Assembly (NCBI GenBank): GCA_963801035.1
Contig: CAWDDF010000003.1
Coordinates: 310,001-374,000, forward strand
DNA: 64,000 nucleotides
DNA from: JACCZX01 sp963801035
Lineage (GTDB): Bacteria > Pseudomonadota > Gammaproteobacteria > Burkholderiales > Burkholderiaceae_F
Reading direction: 5' to 3'
Position 1 is the stretch's first letter. Every line of letters begins with the position of its first letter. The notes under the pieces were generated by a model. It saw only the letters and a program-made list of their open reading frames with translations, did not search any database and was not told where the DNA came from. The position numbers and the translations under genes were made by a program. Positions 42,632 through 51,390 of the stretch are shown one piece after another.

Positions 42632-43657
42632 ATGACGGATCTGGCGACCCTTACTTCTGCCGCCAAGTTACCTCGCGCAGACGACCGATCGGGAACCCTG
42701 CAGGAAGTCCTGGCTCCGATCAGTGACGACCTGTTACTGGTTGATCTGACGCTAAGAAAGCGACTGGATTCGGACGTCGCTCTTATAAAGACAATCTCCG
42801 ACTACATTGTGGGCTCAGGGGGGAAGCGGTTGCGCCCGGCCGTGCTACTGCTGGTGGCGCGCGCACTCGGTTATCGCGGTGAAAAACATGTCGACCTGGC
42901 TGTGGTGATCGAGTTTATTCACACCGCGACACTGTTGCACGACGACGTAGTCGATGAGTCAGACCTTCGGCGCGGCCGTTCGACTGCCAATTCGATATTT
43001 GGGAATGCAGCGAGCGTGCTGGTCGGCGACTTCTTGTATTCGCGGTCATTCCAAATGATGGTTGACGCTGGCAATACGCGCGTGATGCAAATCATGGCCG
43101 ATGCAACCAATCGGATCGCCGAAGGCGAAGTGCTTCAACTCCTGAATGTGCATGACCCTTCGGTGAATGAAGCCCGCTATTTCGAGGTAGCGGAACGCAA
43201 AACGGCCACATTGTTTGAAGCCGGAGCGCGCATAGCAGCGGTGCTGGCCGGTGCCGACCCGGTGTTGGAGAACCGGTGCGCGGATTACGGCGCGTCGCTC
43301 GGCAAGGCTTTTCAGATTATTGATGACGTCCTCGATTACGCAGGCGACAGCGAAGAAATTGGTAAGCGCCTGGGAGACGATCTGCGCGAGGGCAAGATGA
43401 CGCTGCCGCTAATCCATGCGCTTCGGTGCGCAGCGCCGGCCCAGCGTGACCTGGTAACGGCCGCGGTACTCGAAGGTCAGGGCGATTTTTTGACGGTGGT
43501 CCGCATCGTTACCGAAAACGGTTCGCTCGACTATTCGCGAGCGCTGGCACAGCGAGAAGCAAACAATGCGCGGGCCGCTTTGCATCAGCTGCCACAGTCG
43601 GTTTTCAGAGATTCCTTGCTACACTTGACTGAGTTTGCGCTCAGGCGGCAGCGTTAG
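42632..43657 (+). CDS. ispB: Polyprenyl (octaprenyl) diphosphate synthase
   Basis: A 341-residue trans-prenyltransferase that makes the ubiquinone side chain from farnesyl and isopentenyl diphosphates. The first Asp-rich motif is LLHDDVVDESDLRRG, the second IIDDVLDYAGD; GSGGKRLRPAVLLL binds the diphosphate. The start ATG-ACG at 42632 gives a normal N-terminus; the frame is open further upstream but overlaps rplU on the other strand. It is divergent from rplU, as in many proteobacteria. Its product feeds the pathway served by UbiD at 6.5 kb. Confidence 0.94.
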   Translation: MTDLATLTSAAKLPRADDRSGTLQEVLAPISDDLLLVDLTLRKRLDSDVALIKTISDYIVGSGGKRLRPAVLLLVARALGYRGEKHVDLAVVIEFIHTATLLHDDVVDESDLRRGRSTANSIFGNAASVLVGDFLYSRSFQMMVDAGNTRVMQIMADATNRIAEGEVLQLLNVHDPSVNEARYFEVAERKTATLFEAGARIAAVLAGADPVLENRCADYGASLGKAFQIIDDVLDYAGDSEEIGKRLGDDLREGKMTLPLIHALRCAAPAQRDLVTAAVLEGQGDFLTVVRIVTENGSLDYSRALAQREANNARAALHQLPQSVFRDSLLHLTEFALRRQR

Positions 43658-43682
43658 TTTTGAATTACCGCAAGCGTTTCTT

Positions 43683-43759
43683 CGGGGTGTAGCTCAGCCT
43701 GGTAGAGTACTGCGTTCGGGACGCAGGAGTCGGAGGTTCAAATCCTCTCACCCCGACCA
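43683..43759 (+). tRNA. tRNA-Pro (anticodon CGG)
   Basis: A 77-nt cloverleaf with encoded CCA. Acceptor arms CGGGGTG / CACCCCG pair perfectly with discriminator A; the D-arm contains AGCTCAGCCTGGTAGAG; anticodon stem CTGCG / CGCAG encloses the loop TTCGGGA with anticodon CGG, reading CCG; the T-arm is CGGAGGTTCAAATCCTCT. It lies 26 bp after ispB and could be processed from the same transcript. Confidence 0.97.
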
Positions 43760-44018
43760 CATCCCGCCTCCTTTCAGCTAGTCCGCTTCCACGAATTCAT
43801 CTGCACTACTGCGCGCCTGCACTACCGCGACGGCTGCGCCGATCGTCTTGCCCGGTTTGCGGTAGTTTAGGTTTACAAATCCACGGCTTAACGGCGGTAT
43901 CTTTCGTCTTCGCCAGGGGGGCCGGCCGGCTATAACTTGACGGTTCGAAACTGCTCGAACTCCGCGTTTGCTCGAGCTCCGTTAAAACCCGGTCAGAGGT
44001 TGGGATACCGAAAACCTA
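43760..44018. promoter_or_regulatory. Spacer between tRNA-Pro and pilB
   Basis: A 259-bp gap with no credible gene. TATAAC at about 43932 and TTGACG just after it are isolated promoter-like hexamers without proper partners. No sigma54-type GG-N10-GC element was recognised, and pilB has no strong Shine-Dalgarno. Confidence 0.25.
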
Positions 44019-45767
44019 ATGTCCACCGTCATACAAAGTTCTGCCGCTGCCGTCGGCGCCCTCACCGGCCTCGCGCGGGCGCTCGTGCAACAAGGCAAGC
44101 TGCGGCCTGATCGTGCAGAGAATTTCGCGCGCAAGGCAACCCAGAGCAACACGCAGTTCATCGACGAGTTGGTCAGCTCCGCCGACGTGACCGGACTGAC
44201 GTCAGCCGTGATTGCCAAGTTCGCTGCCGACACTTTCGGGCACGCGTTGCTTGACCTGGCAGCTGTCGATATCGAGCAGCTTCCGAAGGACATTATCGAC
44301 AAGAAGTTGGTCGGATCGCTTCGCGTGCTGGCGCTGCGCAAGCGGGGAAATCGACTTGCCGTCGCGGTCTCGGATCCCACGAACACGCACGCGCTTGATC
44401 AGATCAAGTTTCAGACGCAGCTTGCGATCGATGTAATCGTTGTCGAGCACGACAAGCTGATGCGCCACGTCGAGGCGCAGGCGCAGAGTGTGGCTCAGGC
44501 ACTCGACACGATGAGCGGCGGCAGCGAAGACATCGACTTCGGCATGCTGGACGAGCCAGGCGAAGTCTCCGCCGAAGATGCGGCCGCTTCCGCTGAAGTC
44601 GACGACGCGCCGGTCGTACGTTTTCTGCAGAAGTTGCTGCTCGATGCAATCGGCGAGGGGGCATCGGACTTGCACTTCGAGCCGTACGAGAAGTTCTATC
44701 GCGTCCGCTTCAGGCTGGACGGGCAGATGCGCGAGGTCGCGCAGCCGCCGATCGCTATCAAGGAACGGCTCTCGACGCGCATCAAGGTTTTATCGCGACT
44801 CGATATTGCGGAAAAACGCGTGCCGCAAGACGGCCGCATGAAACTGGCGCTGTCCGGGCAGCGGGCAATCGATTTTCGTGTCAGCACTTTGCCGACGCTG
44901 TACGGCGAAAAAATCGTGATGCGCATTTTGGATGCGTCGCAAGCCAAAATGGGCATTGAAGCGCTGGGCTATGAGCCGGACCAAAAGCAGCTGCTGCTCG
45001 ATGCCGTCCAGCGGCCGTATGGCATGGTGCTGGTCACTGGGCCGACAGGCTCGGGCAAGACGGTGTCGCTGTACACCTGCCTGAACATTTTGAACAAGCC
45101 TGATATCAATATATCGACCGCTGAAGATCCGGCCGAGATTCAGATGGCCGGTATCAATCAGGTCAACGTCAACGAAAAAGCCGGACTGACCTTTGCCAAC
45201 TCGTTGCGCGCCTTTCTGCGGCAGGACCCTGACGTCATCATGGTCGGCGAGATTCGCGATCTCGAAACCGCGGACATTGCAATCAAGGCCGCGCAGACCG
45301 GCCACATGGTGCTCTCGACTTTGCATACGAACGATGCGCCAGGAACGTTGGTGCGTTTGGCCAACATGGGCGTTGCGCCATTTAACATTGCGTCGAGCAT
45401 CATCCTGATCACCGCGCAGCGACTGGCACGCAAGCTGTGCGGATGCAAGCAGCCTATCGAACTCCCGAAGGAAGCGTTCATTGGCGCCGGTTTCGCCGCC
45501 GCCGACCTCGACGGCAGCTGGATCCCGTACAAGGCCGTTGGCTGCGAGCGCTGCAAGGGCAGCGGATACAAAGGCCGGCTCGGCATTTATCAGGTGATGC
45601 CGATTACAGAATCGATGCAAGATATGATTTTGAAGAACGCATCCGCGATGGACATCGGACGCGAAGCGCAAAAAAATGGAGTACGCGACTTGCGCCAGTC
45701 CGGACTGCAGAAGGTCAAGCAGGGACTCACCTCGCTGGAAGAGGTGCTGGGTTGTACGAACGAATGA
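44019..45767 (+). CDS. pilB: Type IV pilus assembly ATPase PilB
   Basis: A 582-residue GspE/PilB motor that powers pilus extension from the cytoplasmic face. The N-terminal GspE-N domain (about 1-150) is followed by the ATPase: ASDLHFEPYEKFYRVRFRLD, Walker A VTGPTGSGKTVSLYT, the Asp box STAEDPAEIQMAGINQV, Walker B DPDVIMVGEIRDLETA, His box TGHMVLSTLHTNDAPGT, and a tetracysteine zinc site formed by CGC and CERCKGSG. It starts a pilB-pilC-pilD series with 19 bp to pilC. Confidence 0.95.
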   Translation: MSTVIQSSAAAVGALTGLARALVQQGKLRPDRAENFARKATQSNTQFIDELVSSADVTGLTSAVIAKFAADTFGHALLDLAAVDIEQLPKDIIDKKLVGSLRVLALRKRGNRLAVAVSDPTNTHALDQIKFQTQLAIDVIVVEHDKLMRHVEAQAQSVAQALDTMSGGSEDIDFGMLDEPGEVSAEDAAASAEVDDAPVVRFLQKLLLDAIGEGASDLHFEPYEKFYRVRFRLDGQMREVAQPPIAIKERLSTRIKVLSRLDIAEKRVPQDGRMKLALSGQRAIDFRVSTLPTLYGEKIVMRILDASQAKMGIEALGYEPDQKQLLLDAVQRPYGMVLVTGPTGSGKTVSLYTCLNILNKPDINISTAEDPAEIQMAGINQVNVNEKAGLTFANSLRAFLRQDPDVIMVGEIRDLETADIAIKAAQTGHMVLSTLHTNDAPGTLVRLANMGVAPFNIASSIILITAQRLARKLCGCKQPIELPKEAFIGAGFAAADLDGSWIPYKAVGCERCKGSGYKGRLGIYQVMPITESMQDMILKNASAMDIGREAQKNGVRDLRQSGLQKVKQGLTSLEEVLGCTNE

Positions 45768-45786
45768 AGGTCAAGCGGAGTAACTG

Positions 45787-47023
45787 ATGGCTACCGGAAC
45801 ACTTGCCAAGGGACGCCCTACTGCAGCAGTACGGGAGTCGATGTTTCATTGGGAGGGTCGCGACAAGAACGGCCGCGTTGTAAAGGGCGACATGCGCGCG
45901 GGCGGCGAATCTGTCGTCGCGGCATCGCTGCGCCGCCGCGGCATCATGACGACGAAGATCAAGAAGCAAAGCTTCTCGCGCGGCAAAAAGATCACCGAAA
46001 AGGACCTGGCGCTTTTTTCACGTCAGTTGTCGACGATGCTCAAGGCGGGCGTTCCGCTGATGCAGTCGTTCGACATCGTCGGCAAGGGCCATGCGAATCC
46101 TTCGATGGCACGCTTGATGAATGACATCCGGTCAGACGTCGAAACCGGTACCAGCCTGAATCAGGCGTTTCGCAAGTACCCGCTGTACTTCGACCCGTTG
46201 TTCTGCAATCTGGTCGCTGCCGGCGAGCAGGCCGGTATTCTGGAGACATTGCTTGACCGCCTTGCTACGTACCAGGAAAAAACGATCGCGCTGAAAGGCA
46301 AGATCAAGAAGGCGATGTTCTATCCGATCATGATTATTCTGGTCGCCATACTTGTCACGGCGGTCATCATGATCTTCGTGATTCCGTCATTTAAGAGCGT
46401 GTTCACCAGTTTCGGCGCGGACCTTCCTGCGCCAACGCTGATGGTGATCGCGATGTCGGACTTCATGGTCGCTTATTGGTACGTCGTCTTTGGCATTGCC
46501 TTTGGTGGTTTTTATTTCTTATTGCAGGCTTGGCGAAGATCCCCAAAAGTCAAGGCTGCCGTCGATCGTGCCCTGCTTAAAGCTACCGGTGTTAGGCGAG
46601 ATGCTGCAGAAAGCGTCGATCGCCCGCTGGAGCAGAACGCTGGCAACGACATTCGCCGCTGGCGTACCACTCGTCGAAGCCCTCGATTCGGTGGGCCCTG
46701 CCGCTGGAAATTGGGTCTACAAGGAAGCAACCAAGCAAGTGCAGAACGAGGTCAATATCGGTACAAGCTTGGCGCAGTCGATGCAAAACACCGGTGTGTT
46801 TCCCAACATGGCGATTCAAATGACGTCGATCGGCGAGGAATCAGGCTCGCTCGATTCCATGCTGTCCAAAGTCGCTGACTATTACGAGCGTGAAGTCGAT
46901 GAAACGGTCGACGCGCTGGCGAGTTTGCTCGAGCCGATGATCATGGTCATTCTCGGCGTCGTCGTCGGCGGCATCGTCATCGCGATTTATCTGCCGATCT
47001 TCAAGCTCGGTCAGGTTGTATAG
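45787..47023 (+). pseudogene. pilC: Type IV pilus inner-membrane platform protein PilC, frameshifted
   Basis: PilC is the membrane platform on which PilB acts. The first 265 codons (MFHWEGRDKNGRVVKGDMRA, the first GspF domain LALFSRQLSTMLKAGVPLMQ, membrane helices near 180-250) end at LLK in one frame; the rest, from LPVLGEMLQKASIARWSRTL through the second GspF domain to the final helix, continues one base further on (from 46583 to 47023). One extra base in the AAA at 46579-46581 explains this: CTTAAGCTACCG would read on correctly to a normal 411-residue protein. Either an indel in the sequence, a true mutation, or a +1 slip on AAA-G. pilB and pilD are intact. Confidence 0.88.
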
Positions 47024-47037
47024 ATTATTCAGGGGAA

Positions 47038-47060
47038 CCGGCGTTGCTTCGCAACGCCGG
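47038..47060. repeat. Perfect hairpin between pilC and pilD
   Basis: CCGGCGTTG and CAACGCCGG form a perfect 9-bp stem around CTTCG. There is no following T-run, so it is unlikely to be a full terminator; mRNA stabilisation or partial attenuation before the weakly started pilD (TTG) is possible. Confidence 0.6.
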
Positions 47061-47070
47061 CAACGGATAA

Positions 47071-47907
47071 TTGTTAGAAGGCCCTGCCCTTATCGCTGTC
47101 GTCGCTGTTTTCAGCCTGGCGATCGGCTCATTTCTTAATGTTCTGATTCATCGTCTGCCAAAGATGATGGAGGCCGATTGGCGCGCGCAGTGTGCCGAGC
47201 TGGACGGCGGCGCTGTTGCCTCAACCGAACGCTACAACCTGCTGGTGCCGCACTCGCATTGCCCTCAGTGCAAGGCGCCGCTGCGCGTGATCGACAACAT
47301 ACCGATTGCATCCTGGATCGCGTTGCGCGGCAAGTGCGCGCATTGTGCGGCCCGCATATCGTCGCGCTATCCGATCGTCGAAGCGCTGACTGCGGTGCTG
47401 TCGGCGCTTGTCGCGTGGAAGTTCGGCTTGACACCGCAAACGGCGCTTGCGCTCGTCTTCACGTGGACCTTGATTGCGCTGACGTTCATCGACGCCGATA
47501 CCACGTTGCTGCCCGATGACTTGACGTTACCGTTGCTTTGGCTGGGCTTGCTCGCCAACGTGTTCGGATTGTTCGTGCCACTGAAAGACGCCGTGCTTGG
47601 CGCCGCGGCGGGCTATCTGGTGCTGTGGTGCATCTACTGGTTGTTCAAGCTGACGACGGGTAAGGAAGGCATGGGCTATGGCGACTTCAAGCTGCTCGCA
47701 GCCCTTGGCGCATGGATGGGTTGGAAAGCGCTGTTGCCGATCGTGTTGCTGTCTTCACTCGTCGGTGCCGTTGTCGGCATAGCGTTGATTCTTCTGGCGC
47801 GCCGAGGGCGTGAAATCCCAATCCCCTTCGGTCCGTATCTGGCCGCGGCGGGAATGATCGTGATGTTGACCGGTGATCGACTGACGCGGTGGCTAGTGCC
47901 GCTTTGA
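47071..47907 (+). CDS. pilD: Prepilin peptidase / N-methyltransferase PilD
   Basis: A 278-residue membrane aspartyl protease that cleaves and N-methylates type IV prepilins. N-terminal FSLAIGSFLNVLIHRLP, the cytoplasmic domain with two Cys pairs (HCPQCKAPL and KCAHCAARIS), and the two catalytic Asp motifs (LTFIDADTTLLPDD and GMGYGDFKLLAALGAW) are present among seven or eight hydrophobic segments. The start is a TTG at 47071; no ATG fits. The stop overlaps the coaE ATG as TGATG. The order pilB-pilC-pilD-coaE-zapD-yacG is typical of many beta- and gammaproteobacteria. Confidence 0.94.
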   Translation: MLEGPALIAVVAVFSLAIGSFLNVLIHRLPKMMEADWRAQCAELDGGAVASTERYNLLVPHSHCPQCKAPLRVIDNIPIASWIALRGKCAHCAARISSRYPIVEALTAVLSALVAWKFGLTPQTALALVFTWTLIALTFIDADTTLLPDDLTLPLLWLGLLANVFGLFVPLKDAVLGAAAGYLVLWCIYWLFKLTTGKEGMGYGDFKLLAALGAWMGWKALLPIVLLSSLVGAVVGIALILLARRGREIPIPFGPYLAAAGMIVMLTGDRLTRWLVPL

Positions 47908-48545
47908 TGTCTTCCGCTTTCAACGTCGGGCTTACGGGTGGCGTTGGCAGTGGCAAGTCCACGATCGCGTCGATGCTGTCGGATTTCGGTGCAGCGCTTG
48001 TTGACGCCGATGTGATCGCTCATCAACTGACAAATACCGGCGGTGCAGCCATCGAGCCATTGCGCGACTCATTCGGTGCGGAGGCCATTGCCATCGATGG
48101 GTCGCTCGACCGCGCTTACATGCGGGCGCGCATCTTTTCCGATGCAGCGCTGCGCACGAAGCTCGAAGCGTTGCTGCATCCAATGATCCGGACGGCGATG
48201 CGTGAAGCCAGCGACAGACTCGTCTCGGACGGCGTTGCTTATGTGGTGCAGGTCGTCCCATTGCTCGTCGAGGGCAGGCGTTGGCGCGACTACGCTGACC
48301 GAATTCTTCTGATCGATTGCAGCGCGGCCACGCAGTTGGCCCGCATAAGCGCGAGAGTGGGAATCGATCAAGTAACAGCGACAAAAATAATCGCGGCACA
48401 GGCAACTCGCGTGGAGCGGCTGGCTGTCGCTGATGACGTATTGGTTAATGAGGCAGCCTTAGACCAGATAGCTTCAAGGGTCGAGCGCTTGCACCGTACG
48501 TATCTGCGATTCGCTGCGATCAAACGATCGCGCGAAACGCTGTGA
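47907..48545 (+). CDS. coaE: Dephospho-CoA kinase
   Basis: A 212-residue P-loop kinase performing the last step of coenzyme A synthesis. Walker A is GLTGGVGSGKSTIAS; DADVIAHQLT and HPMIRTAMREA are characteristic, the latter preceding the substrate-binding region; the lid region reads DQVTATKIIAAQ. ATG at 47907 overlaps the pilD stop by one base (TGATG), suggesting coupling. Confidence 0.94.
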   Translation: MSSAFNVGLTGGVGSGKSTIASMLSDFGAALVDADVIAHQLTNTGGAAIEPLRDSFGAEAIAIDGSLDRAYMRARIFSDAALRTKLEALLHPMIRTAMREASDRLVSDGVAYVVQVVPLLVEGRRWRDYADRILLIDCSAATQLARISARVGIDQVTATKIIAAQATRVERLAVADDVLVNEAALDQIASRVERLHRTYLRFAAIKRSRETL

Positions 48546-48578
48546 TATCTTCGATCATGCTTCCGATTCCACTGCGAG

Positions 48579-49349
48579 ATGTCGACGGACGGTAAGGTTC
48601 TATACGAATATCCGTTCAGCGAGCGCGTTCGGACCTTGCTGCGTCTGGAGGACCTGTTCGACAAGTTGATGTACTTCTGCGCGCAGGAGCACGCCTACTG
48701 CCACCATACAGCGCTCCTAACGCTGTTCGAAATTCTGGAAGTCACATCGCGCGCCGATCTGAGATCGGACTTGTTGCAGGAGCTGGAGCGACATAAGCAA
48801 TCGCTGCAGGCCCTTCGCAACAATCCGCAGGTGTCGGAAAGTGCGCTCTCGGGGGTTCTGTCCGATATTGAGCGCGCGCAACAGAATCTGAATTCGACCA
48901 CCGGCAAAGCGGGCCAGCATGTGCGCGACAACGAATGGCTGATGAGTATTCGCAGCCGCGCGATCATTCCGGGCGGGACGTGCGAATTTGATCTACCGTC
49001 ATACCACGCCTGGCTGACACGCGACGTCGATACTCGGACGCGCGATCTGCAAAACTGGGTCGGACCGATGCTGCTATTTCACTCCGCACTAGCGATCGTG
49101 TTGAAGCTATTGCGCGAAACCGCGCATCGCAGCAAGCAGATTGCGACGCAGGGAGCGTTTCAGCAAATGTTGCAGGGACGAACCTACGCGCTGTTGCAGG
49201 TGCGAGTTGATGGCACGCTGCACGCGATTCCCGAGATCAGCGCCAACAAATACATGCTGTGGATCCGCTTTACGACGCAAGATCGCGAACCGAAGCCGCG
49301 TTCGATGGATCAAGACGTCCCGTTCGAGTTGGCGCTCTGCGCGTTCTAG
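48579..49349 (+). CDS. zapD: Cell division protein ZapD
   Basis: A 256-residue ZapD (YacF), which cross-links FtsZ filaments by binding their C-termini. It shows the family's YEYPFSERVRTLLRLEDLFD start, a helical N-terminal half, and a beta-rich C-terminal domain (NKYMLWIRF). No membrane segment. It lies 33 bp after coaE and 6 bp before yacG. Its FtsZ partner, with intact C-terminal peptide, is encoded at 58.6-59.8 kb. Confidence 0.94.
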   Translation: MSTDGKVLYEYPFSERVRTLLRLEDLFDKLMYFCAQEHAYCHHTALLTLFEILEVTSRADLRSDLLQELERHKQSLQALRNNPQVSESALSGVLSDIERAQQNLNSTTGKAGQHVRDNEWLMSIRSRAIIPGGTCEFDLPSYHAWLTRDVDTRTRDLQNWVGPMLLFHSALAIVLKLLRETAHRSKQIATQGAFQQMLQGRTYALLQVRVDGTLHAIPEISANKYMLWIRFTTQDREPKPRSMDQDVPFELALCAF

Positions 49350-49355
49350 TTTCAA

Positions 49356-49547
49356 ATGGCGAAGGTCAAATGTCCGACTTGCGGCCGTCAGGTCAAATGG
49401 CACGAACAGCAAAAGTTTCGCCCGTTTTGTTCCGAGCGCTGCAAGATGATCGATCTTGGAGCGTGGGCGTCCGACGCTTATACGATTGCCGGTCCTGAGG
49501 ACAATAAGGACGTGCAGACACCGGACACATCGAATCGGTCGCACTGA
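49356..49547 (+). CDS. yacG: DNA gyrase inhibitor YacG
   Basis: A 63-residue zinc-finger protein: VKCPTCGRQVKW and FCSERCKMIDLGAW provide the four Cys ligands and the conserved Asp-Leu-Gly-Trp. YacG binds GyrB and inhibits gyrase. The C-terminal 20 residues overlap, tail to tail, the convergent Nudix gene by 70 bp, which is unusual; the zinc domain itself lies before the overlap. Confidence 0.92.
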   Translation: MAKVKCPTCGRQVKWHEQQKFRPFCSERCKMIDLGAWASDAYTIAGPEDNKDVQTPDTSNRSH

Positions 49548-50494
49548 TCGCTGTTCCACACCGCCGACAGCAAGGCAATTCCATGGGCGCCGTATGACAT
49601 TGCGGTCGCCAGATCGTTGATTTGCAGTCCCCCCAACGAGTAGACGGGAACACCGCTGCCCGTGATCATGCCGGCGAAGGCGTTCCACCCAAGCGGTCGC
49701 TGGCCCGGATGGGTCGCTGTGGTACGTACCGTGCCCACTGTCACGAAATCGAGTCGCAACTGAGTCGCGTGTTCGATCTCTGCACTCGAATGGGCCGACG
49801 CACCAACCCACTCGAGTTCGGGCCGCTGTTCTACAGCCGCAAGATCCGCAGCGGTCAGATGCACACCATCTGCGCTCTCCCAGAGTGCTCGTTGGTGCCG
49901 GCTGTTGACCAGCAACGTCGCGCCGGTGGCGCGAACGCGGACGCGCACCTCATCGAAAAGCACCGCCGCAGCCGCATCGTCGAGGGCCGGCTCTCGAAAC
50001 TGTAATAACTTCAGGCCACGCGCCAGCGCCAGCTCGAGGCGCTGTAGAAACGATTCGCGACCTAGCCGCGCCGCCGCACTGATCGCGTAGATCGGAGGAA
50101 GCGTAAGCCACCGCAAAACGGGGATAGTTGCCGGCAGCAAAGGCCCATCGGGCAAGCTGCTGGTGGAAAAAAAGCCGAAATCTTGATGCTCGCGTGCGCG
50201 CAGCTTCCCGCGCCAGTCGAACACCCGAAAAAAATGCAGCCGTACCAGCGCGTGCGGATAATCGAAGACCCGCACGACCCAAGGATAAGGCGTGCCGATA
50301 TCGATTCCGAGTTCTTCATGCAGCTCGCGTGCCAGCGCTTTAGCTATCGTTTCGTTTGGCTCCACTTTCCCGCCAGGAAATTCCCAGTACGAGGCGTAAG
50401 GCTTTCCTTTTGGGCGACTCGCCAGTAAGAAGCTGCCATCCGGACGAATGAGCACCCCGGCCGCAACATCGACCGGCGTCCGCGTCAACGTCAT
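49478..50494 (-). CDS. Nudix hydrolase fused to a thiamine-phosphate-synthase-like domain
   Basis: A 338-residue two-domain protein. The N-terminal 130 residues are a MutT-like Nudix hydrolase (VAAGVLIRPDGSFLLASRP and the Nudix box GGKVEPNETIAKALARELHE followed by ELGI), which in MutT hydrolyses 8-oxo-dGTP. The remainder is ThiE-like: LQFREPALDD, LLVNSRHQRALWESADGVHL, GASAHSSAEIEHA and a final barrel end VYSLGGLQ. This MutT-ThiE-like fusion is known in proteobacteria; whether the second domain makes thiamine phosphate is doubtful. Its ATG overlaps the stop of the DUF815 gene (ATGA), and its 3' end overlaps yacG by 70 bp. Confidence 0.88.
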   Translation of the reverse strand: MTLTRTPVDVAAGVLIRPDGSFLLASRPKGKPYASYWEFPGGKVEPNETIAKALARELHEELGIDIGTPYPWVVRVFDYPHALVRLHFFRVFDWRGKLRAREHQDFGFFSTSSLPDGPLLPATIPVLRWLTLPPIYAISAAARLGRESFLQRLELALARGLKLLQFREPALDDAAAAVLFDEVRVRVRATGATLLVNSRHQRALWESADGVHLTAADLAAVEQRPELEWVGASAHSSAEIEHATQLRLDFVTVGTVRTTATHPGQRPLGWNAFAGMITGSGVPVYSLGGLQINDLATAMSYGAHGIALLSAVWNSDQCDRFDVSGVCTSLLSSGPAIV

Positions 50495-51390
50495 CGTTGT
50501 GCGCTGTCGCTCGCGAGGCGCTTGGAGCCGGCCCAGTGGCGTGCGAACTGCAGAGCCACCCGGCCGGAGCGTGATCCGCGCTGCAATGCGAACTGCAGGG
50601 CATCGGTACGTGCCTCGGCTGTCTCGTGAGGCTTCAAGCCGAAGCGTTGCAGCCAGTGGGAAACGATATCGAGATAATCGTCCTGACGAAATGGATAGAA
50701 CGAAAGCCAGAGGCCAAATCGCTCCGACAGCGAAATCTGTTCTTCGACCGCTTCGGCAGGATGAATCTCGCCGTCGTCGTCGTAACGCGTGGCGAGGTTG
50801 TCGCGCATCAGCTCGGGCATCAGGTGCCTCCGATTTGACGACGCGTAGATAAGAACGTTGTCGGCCGTGCCGGCGATCGAACCGTCGAGAGCAGCTTTCA
50901 ACTCCTTGTAGCCGGCTTCGTTCTTGTCAAACGATAAATCGTCGCAAAAAATAACGAAACGCTCGCGCTGTCCGGCGACAATGTCCACGATGTCGGCGAT
51001 ATCGATCAGGTCGCGCTTGTCGACTTCGATAAGCCGCAGTCCTCGCGTACCGAACTCATTCAGACACGCGCGGATCAGGGACGATTTTCCGGTGCCGCGC
51101 GCGCCCGTCAGCAAGGCGTTATTGGCGGGTAATCCCCGTATGAAACGTTCGGTGTTTTGGACAAGTGCCGACTTCTGCGCATCCACATGCTTTAGATCGG
51201 CGAACGGAATCAACGCCGGCCGCAACACCGGTTGCAGCTCGCCTTGCTCAAGCCCCAAGTAACGCCGCTTGCGCCAGCGGAAAGCCAGCGATGATGAGAA
51301 GTCTGTCGGTGAATGCGCGGGCAACAACGATTCGACACGTTCAAGCACCGCGGCCAGGCGATCAAGCGTCGAATCCGAAGTACGCGTCAC
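50491..51390 (-). CDS. DUF815-family AAA ATPase
   Basis: A 299-residue P-loop ATPase of the DUF815 family. Walker A is LLTGARGTGKSSLIRA and Walker B FVIFCDDLSFDKNE; sensor-like LIYASSNRRHLMPE and FGLWLSFYPFRQDDYLDIV follow. Function is unknown; the fold is related to replication-initiator and IstB-type AAA proteins. GTG at 51390 overlaps the argJ stop (GTGA), and its own end overlaps the Nudix start, so argJ, this gene and the Nudix gene form a coupled trio. The same trio occurs in many betaproteobacteria. Confidence 0.87.
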   Translation of the reverse strand: MTRTSDSTLDRLAAVLERVESLLPAHSPTDFSSSLAFRWRKRRYLGLEQGELQPVLRPALIPFADLKHVDAQKSALVQNTERFIRGLPANNALLTGARGTGKSSLIRACLNEFGTRGLRLIEVDKRDLIDIADIVDIVAGQRERFVIFCDDLSFDKNEAGYKELKAALDGSIAGTADNVLIYASSNRRHLMPELMRDNLATRYDDDGEIHPAEAVEEQISLSERFGLWLSFYPFRQDDYLDIVSHWLQRFGLKPHETAEARTDALQFALQRGSRSGRVALQFARHWAGSKRLASDSAQR

